A stretch of DNA of 64,000 bases from assembly GCA_037039685.1 (NCBI GenBank), contig JAWNGF010000002.1, positions 6,200,001 to 6,264,000 on the forward strand, read 5' to 3'. This DNA comes from Ceratobasidium sp. AG-K (Eukaryota; Basidiomycota; Agaricomycetes; Cantharellales; Ceratobasidiaceae). The notes below the pieces were generated by a model. That model saw nothing but the letters and a program-made list of their open reading frames with translations, was not told the origin of the DNA and searched no databases. This document shows positions 1 to 9,819 of the stretch, in pieces. The translations under genes and the position numbers were made by a program. Every line of letters begins with the position of its first letter. Position 1 is the first letter of the stretch.

Positions 1-1
1 G

Positions 2-1618
2 GTTAACGCTATCAATGACCCTATCCATGGTGATGCCTGGATCAAAGCTGGCCACACTGAGTTTAACATGCTTAAACAAGCCAACACATTTGATGAAATC
101 AATCGAGACGACATTCCCCCTGGCAAACAAATTCTTACTTCTGGAATGGTGACAAAGCTGAAACTCAATCAAGACGGCAATATTGCAAAATACAAGGCAC
201 GCTGCGTAGTACATGGCAACCAACAAATCCCCGGAAAATCATACAATGACACCACTTCAAATACACCATATCTTGATGCTATCAGGATTGTTCTCAACAT
301 GGTTGCTCATGCAGATCTTGATTGTCACATCATTGATGTCACTGGTGCTTATATCCATGCCCCTATTGATTGCCCTCTTTATGTCGAATTCCCTGAAGGT
401 TTTGGTAAACATGGACCCACAGTGATGAAACTCAAGAAAGCCCTTTATGGCGCTCATCAGTCCAGTTACCAATGGGAACAATTTTGCAATGAGAAGATTG
501 CAACTCTTGGTTACAAGGAAAATCCCGTCGACATTTCCATTTTTATCTGTAACCAACACGGCGTCATTTCCATCCTAGTATGCTATGTTGATGACTTTAT
601 GATTGCTTGCACCCCTGGCCATATGCAACAAGTCAAATCCAAACTTATGTTGCTCTTCAACTGCCAAGATCTAGGGGAAGCAAAATCATTTTTAGGCATG
701 AACATCATTCGAGATCGCACAGCCAAGACCCTTACCATTTCCATGGAACAATATATCAAGCAAATTGTATCACTTGCAGATCTTAGTAACGCCAAATATG
801 CTCATTCCCCTATGTTGCATACCACGCTGACCCTTGAACCTGCTTCTGATGTCTGGGATAACTATCCATTTGCAACAATGATTGGTCGCATACTTTGGGT
901 AGCCCGCTGTTGTTGGCCCGATATCACTTTTGTTGTCAACCTTCTAGCCCGATTCACTGCCAAGTACAACCAGACTCATGTTGGTGTACTAAAGCGCTGT
1001 TTCCGATATCTTAACAGCACTGCATCGAAAGGAATCACTTACTATGGCCGAGGACCCTTTGAAGAAGTCGCTTATACAGACGCTTCTTTCGCTTCCGAAT
1101 ACGAATCTTTTTCGGTTTCGGGCTGCATCGTTATGCTAGGTGGCGGTCCGATTATGTGGTCTTCCAAGAAACAGAAGACTATTTCGATTTCGACTATGGA
1201 AGCCGAATTTCATGCGCTTGCACACGCCACTCAGGAAGTCCTCTGGCTTCGACATTTCCTAAACGGCTTAGGAATCGATATTTCCCGTCCAACAACTATC
1301 CTAATCGACAATCAAGCCACAATCGACTATGTTAACAGCCCCACTCATCGCTCTCGAGCCAAACACATTTCCACTCGATATAACTTCGTCCGAGACTATT
1401 ATCGACAAGGATTCATTAATCTTGGCTATATTCCATCGAAAGACAACCTCGCCGACGCGTTTACGAAATCGCTTCCGTACCCACAGCACTGGTACCTCGC
1501 TAATTCATATATGGGCCTTAATCATTTATCCTCGAAAACGGCCCTTGGAGACCATTTTCCCCGAGAACAGGAGAATCACGATCTTAACGCCTGTTTCGAG
1601 CAAATGAATCTCGAATAA
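2..1618 (+). CDS. Ty1/copia retrotransposon pol polyprotein, 3' part (reverse transcriptase and RNase H)
   Basis: Partial gene, open from the window's left edge, so integrase and gag lie outside. The reverse transcriptase core is seen at YVDDFMIA (near base 590), with the upstream block LYGAHQSSYQWEQF and the downstream KSFLGMNI typical of Ty1/copia. RNase H follows with YTDAS, STMEAEF and LIDNQAT carrying the acidic residues, and the end motif KHISTRYNFVRD then KDNLADAFTK. The order RT then RNase H with no integrase downstream marks the copia (Pseudoviridae) class rather than Ty3. The frame has no break, so this copy may be young. A polypurine tract (1634-1642) and a 3' LTR follow at once. 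It would copy element RNA into DNA in cytoplasmic particles. Confidence 0.95.
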   Translation, partial: VNAINDPIHGDAWIKAGHTEFNMLKQANTFDEINRDDIPPGKQILTSGMVTKLKLNQDGNIAKYKARCVVHGNQQIPGKSYNDTTSNTPYLDAIRIVLNMVAHADLDCHIIDVTGAYIHAPIDCPLYVEFPEGFGKHGPTVMKLKKALYGAHQSSYQWEQFCNEKIATLGYKENPVDISIFICNQHGVISILVCYVDDFMIACTPGHMQQVKSKLMLLFNCQDLGEAKSFLGMNIIRDRTAKTLTISMEQYIKQIVSLADLSNAKYAHSPMLHTTLTLEPASDVWDNYPFATMIGRILWVARCCWPDITFVVNLLARFTAKYNQTHVGVLKRCFRYLNSTASKGITYYGRGPFEEVAYTDASFASEYESFSVSGCIVMLGGGPIMWSSKKQKTISISTMEAEFHALAHATQEVLWLRHFLNGLGIDISRPTTILIDNQATIDYVNSPTHRSRAKHISTRYNFVRDYYRQGFINLGYIPSKDNLADAFTKSLPYPQHWYLANSYMGLNHLSSKTALGDHFPREQENHDLNACFEQMNLE

Positions 1619-1633
1619 ACCGTCTGGCTCGTT

Positions 1634-1642
1634 GAGGGGGAG
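1634..1642 (+). promoter_or_regulatory. Polypurine tract of the copia element
   Basis: A nine-base all-purine run lies between the pol stop codon and the LTR start. In LTR retrotransposons such a tract primes plus-strand synthesis directly upstream of the 3' LTR, which is exactly its position here. Confidence 0.75.
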
Positions 1643-1645
1643 TAT

Positions 1646-1922
1646 TGTGAATCGAATGGAATATGCGAATCGAATGTACACGTCGCCTACTACCGAATGT
1701 GGCGAATTGACTCACTATATGCTGACTGATTATTTCTGTGCTGACTGATAGTACACGTATGCGTGTTACTAATTGTTTTCTTATCGTTCTCTCATGTTCT
1801 ACTCATGTGTGTATATAAAGCGACTGCGTATTCGCACAATACATCAACTCTGTAGTCCTACTTCCACTGCGTGGCCTAGCTAAGAAGCTCATTGAGTGCG
1901 AGACGTTCTCGGTAATATCTCA
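1646..1922 (+). repeat. 3' LTR of the Ty1/copia element
   Basis: Bounded by TG at the left and CA at the right, starting three bases after the polypurine tract. It contains a TATA-like box at 1812-1820, as expected for an LTR promoter, giving a length of about 277 bp. The 5' LTR lies outside the window, so the boundary rests on the TG...CA ends and on the fact that an F-box reading frame on the other strand is interrupted exactly here. The five bases after the LTR (1923-1927) would be one copy of the target-site duplication. Confidence 0.75.
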
Positions 1923-2165
1923 ATAAGATGGATTAGCTGGGGGACAGGGATGACATGGTTCTTGCCACATAATCAAGCAGAAAATTTGGAGCAGAATCTC
2001 TGGTGGGAGCTTATCGGCCAATGACCTTGTAGTCTGGGTAGCGGTTCCTCCAGCTTGCTCATTGATGAGTTGATTGACTTTTTGTGTTGAAGAGGCTGAG
2101 TTCTGGGGATCCTCGCTTGGAGGGAGGTAACGTGCTGTCGAAAAATCATCATTGTTGGCGGACAT
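1920..2165 (-). pseudogene. F-box protein, N-terminal fragment cut by the copia insertion
   Basis: Reading from ATG at 2165, about 75 codons contain the motif LADKLPPEILLQIFCLIMWQ, which matches the start of an F-box (the Skp1-binding helix of SCF ubiquitin ligase substrate adaptors). The frame runs into the retrotransposon LTR at 1922 and stops on LTR-derived bases, so the rest of the gene should lie beyond the 5' LTR, outside the window. The N-terminus is Ser/Gln-rich and low in structure. It differs from the three F-box genes at 19.9-25.2 kb, which begin with a different helical leader. The upstream TTG-initiated extension (to 2294) is not needed. Confidence 0.65.
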
Positions 2166-3648
2166 GCCAGCAGGTTTCAAACAGTGCAACGTGATTAGCG
2201 GACCAGATGGACTGCAGGGTAAAGGAATTCTGTTGTGGTTGGCCGAGATATTACTAATAGAGCCCGGGTTTATGTAATGCGCCTGTGAGGCCAAGCCTGG
2301 ATCTCGACTTCTGGCTACTTTGCCGTGTCAGCACACAGATACTTCGAAGATTGCCGGTCCCATCACGTCATTGAAGTTAGCCACTGGTTAAGAGTGAGAT
2401 AAATTATAGGCCAAATTACTCTCTTTGTGTCTGGGTTCCGCCTAAATACGGCCGAGGTAGTGCGATGATTGTGGATCTGGGGCTTATGGCACACAATCTT
2501 GAACATGGTGTACCGATTTGATTATGTAAGCTTCCTCTCTAGTGGCTGAAGTGGACATTTTTGGATGTCAGATATATTAAAAGATTCAAATACATTGCTA
2601 ATATTGCGGAGGTGTGAAGTCACGACGCATATACCCAGCTCGCAGGGGTACCTCCTTGTGAGAACCTAGAGTTCGATCATTCAACCCGCTCTTGAGCTTT
2701 CGGCATAAATGTCAACAGGTTTTTCGTACACCTGTGTGTCTCTAGAGGGTTTTGTGCGGCGCGAGTGGTCAACATTCACCTTTTGCGCCTGTGGTCCGTC
2801 ACGCCGGTAAACTCAGCGCCTCGGCGTTACAGTACGATGAACGTTCCAGCCGGGCGCGAATTGAAAATCACGAGGTACCCCTTGTTTCAAGATAGGTATG
2901 CGGGAGCCTTTTCCGCTTGACTCCCCTTTGGTCATTTCAACGGCGGGTCCGCCTCAGAAATCGTTATTCATATAATCACGTGTATATGCTAAGTATTTAC
3001 GATATCGTCCGCTTCGACGGTCATGTAAATTTTAGTAGATTTAAATCATTAATCGAGAAGGGTACTGTGCATGGACAGCAATCCTTCGGTGTTGGTTCTT
3101 GCCCGGGTTGTTCGAGTCATCATTGTTTATGTCAAATCAGATGTTGCCGAGATGCCGGTCGTTCATAGTTAATGACCCACTCGTGGGCTGACACCCAAGC
3201 CCATGTTTGGCTTGTGCCATGCTCACAAGCCCAGAGAAATTTTCTTGGAGCATCTTGGCATATGGCTGCATGCAACTACTGGGGCGTATGGCCGATCAAC
3301 CATCGCATACATAATTTCACCTATATTATGACGTAGAACCGATTGGCCATAACATACAGCGGCACGGGAAGAACACAATCGAACCCCCTGCCCACTCTTA
3401 CTGCCAAAGGTGGATGTTTGGTCCGAAGCCTACTTCGTCGAGGCATGTTATCGTGATTTGCGGGCGGCGTTCCTGACCGTCCTGGTATGCAAGCGTGGTC
3501 CGGGGTTATCCCGGCCGCCAAGTTGCACTATGCCACCCGCTTTTATAATTCAGTCTGTTTGGGGAAGGGTCTGTTCAGCTCATTATCCTCTGTCTGTTCT
3601 CCGCCAACCTCTCACGCACCACCCTCCTTTCTGACATACCGGTTCAGT
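2166..3648. other. Intergenic, no gene seen
   Basis: Only short unsupported open frames (under 85 codons) without recognisable domains. It is the upstream region of both the truncated F-box gene (-) and the membrane-protein gene (+). Confidence 0.5.
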
Positions 3649-4399
3649 ATGACTTCCTACCCCGAACTAAAGAATAGAACGTGCTGTTGTGGTGTCCCAT
3701 CGTGAGCTTGAGCTGTTGGTTGGTCTGCTAGTTGTCTGACCAACGCGAAAATGTATAGGCGGGTTGGGGTTGCAATTATTGCATGGCTTTATTTTTTTGC
3801 TGGCATTGCGGTCACCGTGCTAGCCATTATGCTGTTTATTCAAAGTATGTTTATAACCCTAGCCTTGCTGGTTTGATGTTGACGTTGAATGAAAGGCGAG
3901 TTGACCGTATACACCACGACTGGCGCCTTGGTTATCTTGATTGCTGTTTTGGGCCTAATACTTACTTGCGCGGCAGCTCTTGGGTAAGTTGGTCTCTCTG
4001 CGTCTGCTTCGCTCTTAAACCTGGGTCTTGACCTGCCTTGGATTTAGGATTGCTGCAACGATTGGACAATCTCCTGGCATCGCCAGTTTCTTCTCTGGCC
4101 TGTTCATCTTCCTACTCGTTCTGCAACTCGCGTTTGACGTTGGAGTTATTGTTCTCATATTCACAAAGCAGCTTGATTCATTAATCCCAGCATGTTACCA
4201 TCCGCGAACGCAACGATCCAGTACTTGCGCCAGTGGGAGGACTTCAAGAGGCGTGATCTGGATAGTACAGACTGTCATTAGGTTTGCCCTTGGATTCTGT
4301 GAGTACGGGCATTGGATGTGTGAGAATTCTATTGAGCTGGAGCCCAGATTTTTCCCGTCGGATTGCGAGCTTCAGTCGACAGTGTGCGGAACGGACTGA
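3649..4399 (+). CDS. Small four-helix membrane protein with Cys-rich N-terminus
   Basis: Four exons read cleanly: 3649-3701, 3759-3844, 3896-3983, 4048-4399; the summed length is a multiple of three (192 aa). The start is at MTSYPELKNRTCCCGVPSRV. Hydrophobic segments lie near residues 20-42, 48-72 and 80-108, and a fourth (GVIWIVQTVIRFALGF) near 143-158, separated from the third by a Cys-containing loop. The CCC-x-x-P-x-R-x-G-V start resembles small multi-pass fungal membrane proteins and is somewhat tetraspanin-like, but no CCG loop motif is present. Function unknown. The last exon is the weak part: another frame stays open to 4691, so an extra intron and a Ser/Pro-rich tail are possible. 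Confidence 0.55.
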
Positions 4400-5154
4400 C
4401 CCAGAACTGCATGCCCACCTCGTGTCGATGGCTGCCTCCGCCAAGACTCCGAAGCTTGCGAGTGGCACGACATTCGCGTCACACTTGCCAACTGTTAATC
4501 CCGGTCGGTCACCCCAAATTCGAGTCTCTGCTCCAGGCCAAGCTCCGCCCAGTCCCCGAAGCTCAATCCCACAAGTAGGACTCCTAACGGTGCCACAGCG
4601 TCCTACCAGGCAGTCTCGATCCAAGGCGCTGAGCAAGTCAAGCGACCCACTAAGAGTCATGGAGATGGGACCCTTGGGTGAGTCTGCGTAAAATTTCTCA
4701 TGTGGGGTGTAACGCAACATGCATTCGGCCGGGGTAAGATGTAAAGGATTGGAGCTAGGTTTCAAGTGGGGGCTTTTGGTGGGTGCGGAGTAGACGAACG
4801 AAGGCCGGTATGTTCATAGTAAATTATTTCTTTGGGTATTTTTCTATATATGAACTGTAATCAGATGAGGCTTCCAGCCGAGGTGGTGTTTGTGAGTTTG
4901 AAAGCGCCCCAGGTTCGAACTGCGATGGATGAACGGTTACCCATCCACAATGCGGACTTTGTGGGCCTTATTTATTATAACTGATGCACTATCTGATATA
5001 CGCTGGCATATTATATTCACGCACAACATTTGTCTACTAAAGCGAGCAGGGTATATGCGTTATGCAATCCGGTTTCCACTTTATTATGCATAACTTTATC
5101 AATCCGAAAGCCAAGCTCGATCGGTTCTACCCGACCAACAACCATACGCTCTGC
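4400..5154. other. Intergenic between converging genes
   Basis: Serves as the 3' flanks of the membrane-protein gene (+) and the phosphatase gene (-). Overlapping open frames at 4284-4691 (+) and 4244-4765 (-) lack any recognisable domain; the former could be an alternative 3' end of the membrane-protein gene. Confidence 0.4.
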
Positions 5155-6927
5155 TTAGACTTCGAAGCAACTAGTGAAGTTTCCCCCCGCCCTCGAATAA
5201 GCCTGGCTGGCAACAAATCCATCCAGCGCACATAACCCTTTGGACGTTCCCAACTTTCCACACTCGGAAAGGCCGTTGAGTGGAATCACCCTATCGTTGA
5301 TGATAATCCGCACATAGTCGCCTTGCAGGCCGGAAGTCGAGCAGGAGAGTTTCTCGACGACGGTCGACCCCGCAAACGGAACGAGTTTAGAAACCACGAA
5401 TTGCTGCTTAGAGCTAGAGGGTATTGGGCCACGCGAGGGAAGATCCTGTGCGTCGCGAAGGATACCCAGAGCCGAGAGAAGCATTGCGATGTTGTTGTCA
5501 CTGGAGAAATCCGCAAACTGTATGTATCATGCTGTTAAGTGTGTGAAGACAATACGAGCTAGAACCAAGCTTACGATTTTCGGAGCTGTCGGGCCGATAG
5601 GGAACGTAGCATTATTCGAGTTGAGGGTACTGTTTGTGGTGGTATGATCTTCCACTGGTGTACCCGTCAGACGTGCGAGGAGCTCGTTGACCCAGCCAGC
5701 GCCTTGGGAGCGTGCATATGCCGAACCGTACGACTTTGAGTAATATTTCTGCGAAATAGCCATTAAGTCTAGCCGGAAAGTGTGACAAGGGGTTGACTTA
5801 CCTCGAGATCATAATAATATTCGTTCTGCTTCCATTCATCCTTGCTAAATACGGCACACCATGGGCTTGGACTCCCATTCTTGGCAGCGGTATCGAACCC
5901 GCATAGACTCATCAAACTGTTGGTGTCGTTGTCGTTAAGGTTTGCTCCAGGCAAATGCTTGTTTAATCGCTTGGTGATTGCAGGCGCGAATTTACTCAGC
6001 CACTCGCCGGAAGCGATATCACCGGGGGAGGGATCCAGAGCCTCAGCTGCGACGCAGGTTTGGACGTTGAGGGTGTTGTTGCTCGTCTGTGAGGATACTT
6101 AAATATCTCGGAACCAGGAGTGCAGGGGATGAGACTTACGTCGCTGATGGGGATTGACACATCGGGCTGTGGCAAGCTCGCAATCGACACGTTGAACAAG
6201 CCACCTTCAAATCCCTGCCTCCACCATCTCGCAGACTCGACGATCCTATCTTTTTTTGCTGCGCGGACGAACTTGGCGCTCCCCAGGGAAGCATATTTCT
6301 TCGCAATAATTTGCCCTGAAATATATGATCTACCCCCTCGCATCAGAACGCCACAAATACTATACTGGAAGCCTGGAAGTTGCTCACTGGTTCCGGCCGA
6401 AATCAACCAGCTGATCTGCCGTGTATGTGAATCTGAATGAGGGGGCGAACTGGAGTTTGGGGTCTGTAACATTTGTGACGTTGGCCAGCTTTGCGAGTAC
6501 TGCGTCGATGTCGGCGCCGCTGCCTGAAGTGGGGAATCTAGCACCGTGGCGCTGCAACTGCGCGCATGGAAGGCTCATCAATATTTCGGCTCGTCTTCAC
6601 GAAGATTCCAACTTGGGAAATCTGAACTTACGATGTTGACCATGCTCACGGAACATCCGGTGGGAACTTCAGTGGAGATTTCGCTGGGAACCGCGTATCG
6701 TGGGCCATATGGTCCGAGCTATTTCACAAGAAAGGGGCTATTTAGTACTTCGGGAAATACTGAAGAAAGACACTACTCACGTTATGGGCAATCTTGTCAT
6801 CCAACTGGTAACTGGGAAGTGTGGGTAGCTTAGCGCTATCGGCACGCTCAACGTGCAAGGGCTCAGAATGAACATATGTCGCCACAGACACGATTCCACC
6901 CAAAACCAATACATCTTTAAGTCCCAT
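5155..6927 (-). CDS. Secreted histidine acid phosphatase (phytase type) with HD-to-SD change
   Basis: Six introns; exons 6927-6781, 6718-6632, 6557-6388, 6329-6140, 6086-5802, 5748-5575, 5517-5155 join in frame to 471 aa. The N-terminus MGLKDVLVLGGIVSVATYVH is a signal peptide. The nucleophile motif RHGARFP follows at about residue 80; conserved blocks FVRAAKKDRIVES, SLMSLCGFD and the Cys pattern of fungal phytases are present. The family hydrolyses phosphomonoesters (phytate in phytases) outside the cell through a phosphohistidine intermediate. The second catalytic motif, normally His-Asp (SHDN in fungal phytases), reads FSSDNN here: the His is Ser while the general-acid Asp stays. Several N-glycosylation sites (NVT, NNT, NST, NAT, NFT) fit secretion. 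All splice sites are canonical. Function as an active phytase is uncertain. Confidence 0.9.
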
Positions 6928-7657
6928 CTTGCGTTGAATAAAACGTACTGTGAAAAGAGCCAAGAAATAGTAAGTTACCAAGAACTCCCACTCTCGCCTC
7001 GAGTATTTATACTTAGTAGAAATAAGGGACGCACGTACAGTAATATGGGAGTATAGTGCTTCTCTTGCATCCTCCACATGCCTCCAGGTCAACAACTGTC
7101 AAATCCTTCTGCTTCGCGACCACTTGCGGGGACGATGGTGGTTGGCTACTCATTGCTCAGGAAGATATCTAGGCATTCTCTTATATCATTCGACGTGGGG
7201 TGGCAGAGTAGCTAGAGAGACACGTGTGTTCCGAGCATCGCTTTTCGGGGGACGAGCCAATAGTAAATTGGCAAAGGCTTGGACAAGAGGAGCGAAGTTC
7301 GGGGATGCCCGAAACCGGCATTGCCCTCTCACGTGGACCCACGTGCGTGGCGTCAATAAATCTAGCTTATTTCCGGTTCATGAAAACCAAGCTTAAGCGG
7401 ACCTCAAATCGCCCATTGGTCTCCTTGGATAGCGGTCGTCGTTGGGCTGCGTCGTGACCTGCAACTTGGCAGAACTTGTATCGATATGGAGATCGTTGAA
7501 ACCATCCGAATCTATTTGCTGGCGGTTCGGCTGACTGTTGTAATTTGTCCAAATGTGATGTCACATCAGGGTAGCGCGTCTCAACAACACCAACCACCAC
7601 TCCTTGTCTTTCAGTCCGCGGATAGGCCATTGCTCAATATTGGAACCAAGGGGATTC
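6928..7657. other. Divergent intergenic region (phosphatase / Sld3-like gene)
   Basis: A 730-bp spacer carrying both promoters. No clear TATA box, RNA or open frame with a recognisable domain. Confidence 0.4.
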
Positions 7658-9377
7658 ATGGCGAGCGTATCGACATCTACAGCGTATATTAGCCCTCTGA
7701 GCGTGTCATTTGATGAGCCAAGCCCAGTTCCATGGCCAGCGACCTTTACTTTAACTTCTATCGGTGACTATCCTTTCGGGTAAGTCTTGTCTGTGCCACA
7801 CCAACCAAACAACTCACATATCTCAAGTCCTCCTCAGACCGACTCGATAGAGGCCTATGTCGAACGAAGATATCTCGAATGTCTCTGGATGCCGGAAGTC
7901 CTAGAGCCCCTGTCTTCCTTTATTCCTTCCCTTCGACGAATAACCCCGTCAAAAGACTGGACGGCTGCGTCCGGACCACACCCGCTTCATGCGGTCCTGG
8001 ATGAACATCTACTGGACTTGGTTGATATCCACAAAAAATATCGCAAGACGATTCCTGTACTGTTGGAAAAGGAGGGAGACGCACAGGATCCGGAAGAGGC
8101 GTGTATTTGGTACGCATGGACGCATGCTCAGCCTGTGCACGAGGAGCAAAAGGATGAGGAGGTCAACGAGGAAAAATGGGCCAAGGATTGGTTGCACGAA
8201 GCTGAGAAGCGGGAGTAAGTTAATCACGTCTCCCTGTACTTATTGGTGTGACTAAGTGTTTTGTAGATACTTGGTCCAGATTCTACTTCGAATGCTTAAA
8301 CTCACACTTCCGCCACCTCCTGTTCCAAAACGCAAGAGGCGTAAAAACAAGGAAGATTTTGAGGAGACCTCCCCCTACGCCGAGACGATTGCCGGGTTGG
8401 AAATGCTGGTGGACCGTATAGGGATAATTCGGCAAACAGCCTCCTCGAATCTCACCAAGGACAAAGACAAGGCGCTCGGGAAGATCAAGGAGACCGACCG
8501 AGATTGGGCTGCCGTTTTCTGTGAAGATGTGCTAAAACCCTTGTGAGTTTCCTCGCCTCCCAGCCTGAATTCTCTAATGTCCTACAAGGTTCGGAGAGTC
8601 GTTACCAGAACATTACGAAACGGTTCGATATCACTGTCTGCCCGCACCATCTCGAGAGCCTTCTCCGGCGCCTTCGGTATCTTCCCTGGTCGACATCTCC
8701 GAATCCCAGCCACCCTCTCAACCCCACACCAGCCGATCGCTTTCTCGGGCAACGTCGATCTCATCACGCGCGGGAAGCCTAAAAGCCCGATCCATCTCTC
8801 GTTCTTCTGTTTCGCACGACCTGCGACAGAGTCAGAGCCAAAGCCAAAGCCGAAGTCGGAGTGGTTCGGTCGAGGCTGATACCATACTGGACCGATCGCG
8901 GAGCAGGAGTGTATCGTTTGCGGCGCGGAGTGCGGGCGGGATTAGGGCGACTATGTCGAGGCCGGGCGTGAGGCCTAAAGGAGGAAAGTCAAAACTCAAA
9001 CAAGTGAATTCGGCGTCGGGTGTGGGATTGGGTAAACCAGGTATGTTTGCGCCACGTTTCCTGGAATCACGGCTAAATCGTTGGATTCAGCTCGGATAAC
9101 CGCGCCCGAGCCCGTACGAGCGCAAACGGCTGGTCCGACACTTTTAGTCGCCGAGACGCCTCAGAAACCGTCGAGGACGATGAGTCGCGAGGTTTCGGTC
9201 ACTGGAGCGTCGCTGATGCAGCGCTTCCAAGGGTCCCAGTCGCTTGCTCGGGCTCAGTCCCAGCGAAATGTTTCGATGGATAAATCTGCGCTGGAGGAGT
9301 TTATGGTGTCTTCGCCCGAGCGGCTTAAGGACGATTTTAATTTTGGAGACATGGTGCTCGAGACTCCCAGGAAATAG
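7658..9377 (+). CDS. Probable DNA replication regulator, Sld3-like
   Basis: Exons 7658-7779, 7828-8214, 8267-8542, 8589-9040, 9091-9377 join in frame to 507 aa. The first half is mostly helical; the region around LEMLVDRIGI and DWAAVFCEDVLKPLF resembles the conserved C-terminal domain of fungal Sld3, which brings Cdc45 to the MCM helicase at origins after CDK phosphorylation. The stretch KRKRRKNK is a likely nuclear localisation signal. The second half is Ser/Arg-rich and disordered, with many SP/TP sites, as expected of a CDK target. The first exon was found by frame continuity: ATG at 7658 and an intron with acceptor at 7827. The assignment is from motif memory, not a search; a generic nuclear coiled protein is the alternative. 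Confidence 0.6.
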
Positions 9378-9819
9378 ACTCTGACCTGTATCTCATCTCG
9401 GTCTGTTTTTCGTAGCTTATGTAATTCACTGGGTGGCACAAGTGACGAGATCAGCTGGTCCTTCCCACCACCACGCCTCTTGTCGCATTCTCGTATCGCT
9501 CTTGTAGAACCCGATGGATCTGTTCGCAATCTGACACTTGTAGCATAATTGGTTTTTACATTTATTTCATCGGTCATACCCTCGTGGTCTACACGTGGTA
9601 GTCCCTGCTCACAACAAACCGCCCGGCTCTGAGCGCCTGCTTCCTCTCAGATTACCACATCCATCGCGCACGATCTCGCTTTTGCTTTTCTCGTTTTCTA
9701 GTGCCGAGAGGTCGATCGTTCGATTGGTTAGAAGCTCGGAGTTCTTGGTTCGTATTATTTTGCAGTGTTTTTTGTCGATTTTCGACTGACGTATTTGCCA
9801 TAGGTGTTTTTAGCCCAAC
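9378..9819. other. Intergenic between two same-strand genes
   Basis: About 440 bp with the 3' flank of the Sld3-like gene and the promoter of the repeat protein. No supported feature. Confidence 0.4.

Noticed and set aside
3649..4399. Tetraspanin assignment for the four-helix protein
   Set aside because: The large loop lacks the CCG motif and paired cysteines expected of a tetraspanin, so only a neutral description is given.
4244..4765. Open frame of 173 codons on the minus strand
   Set aside because: No domain, no intron pattern, and it overlaps the better supported membrane-protein gene on the plus strand.
4900..4945. A tRNA-like TTCGAA stretch
   Set aside because: No acceptor or anticodon stem can be formed around it.
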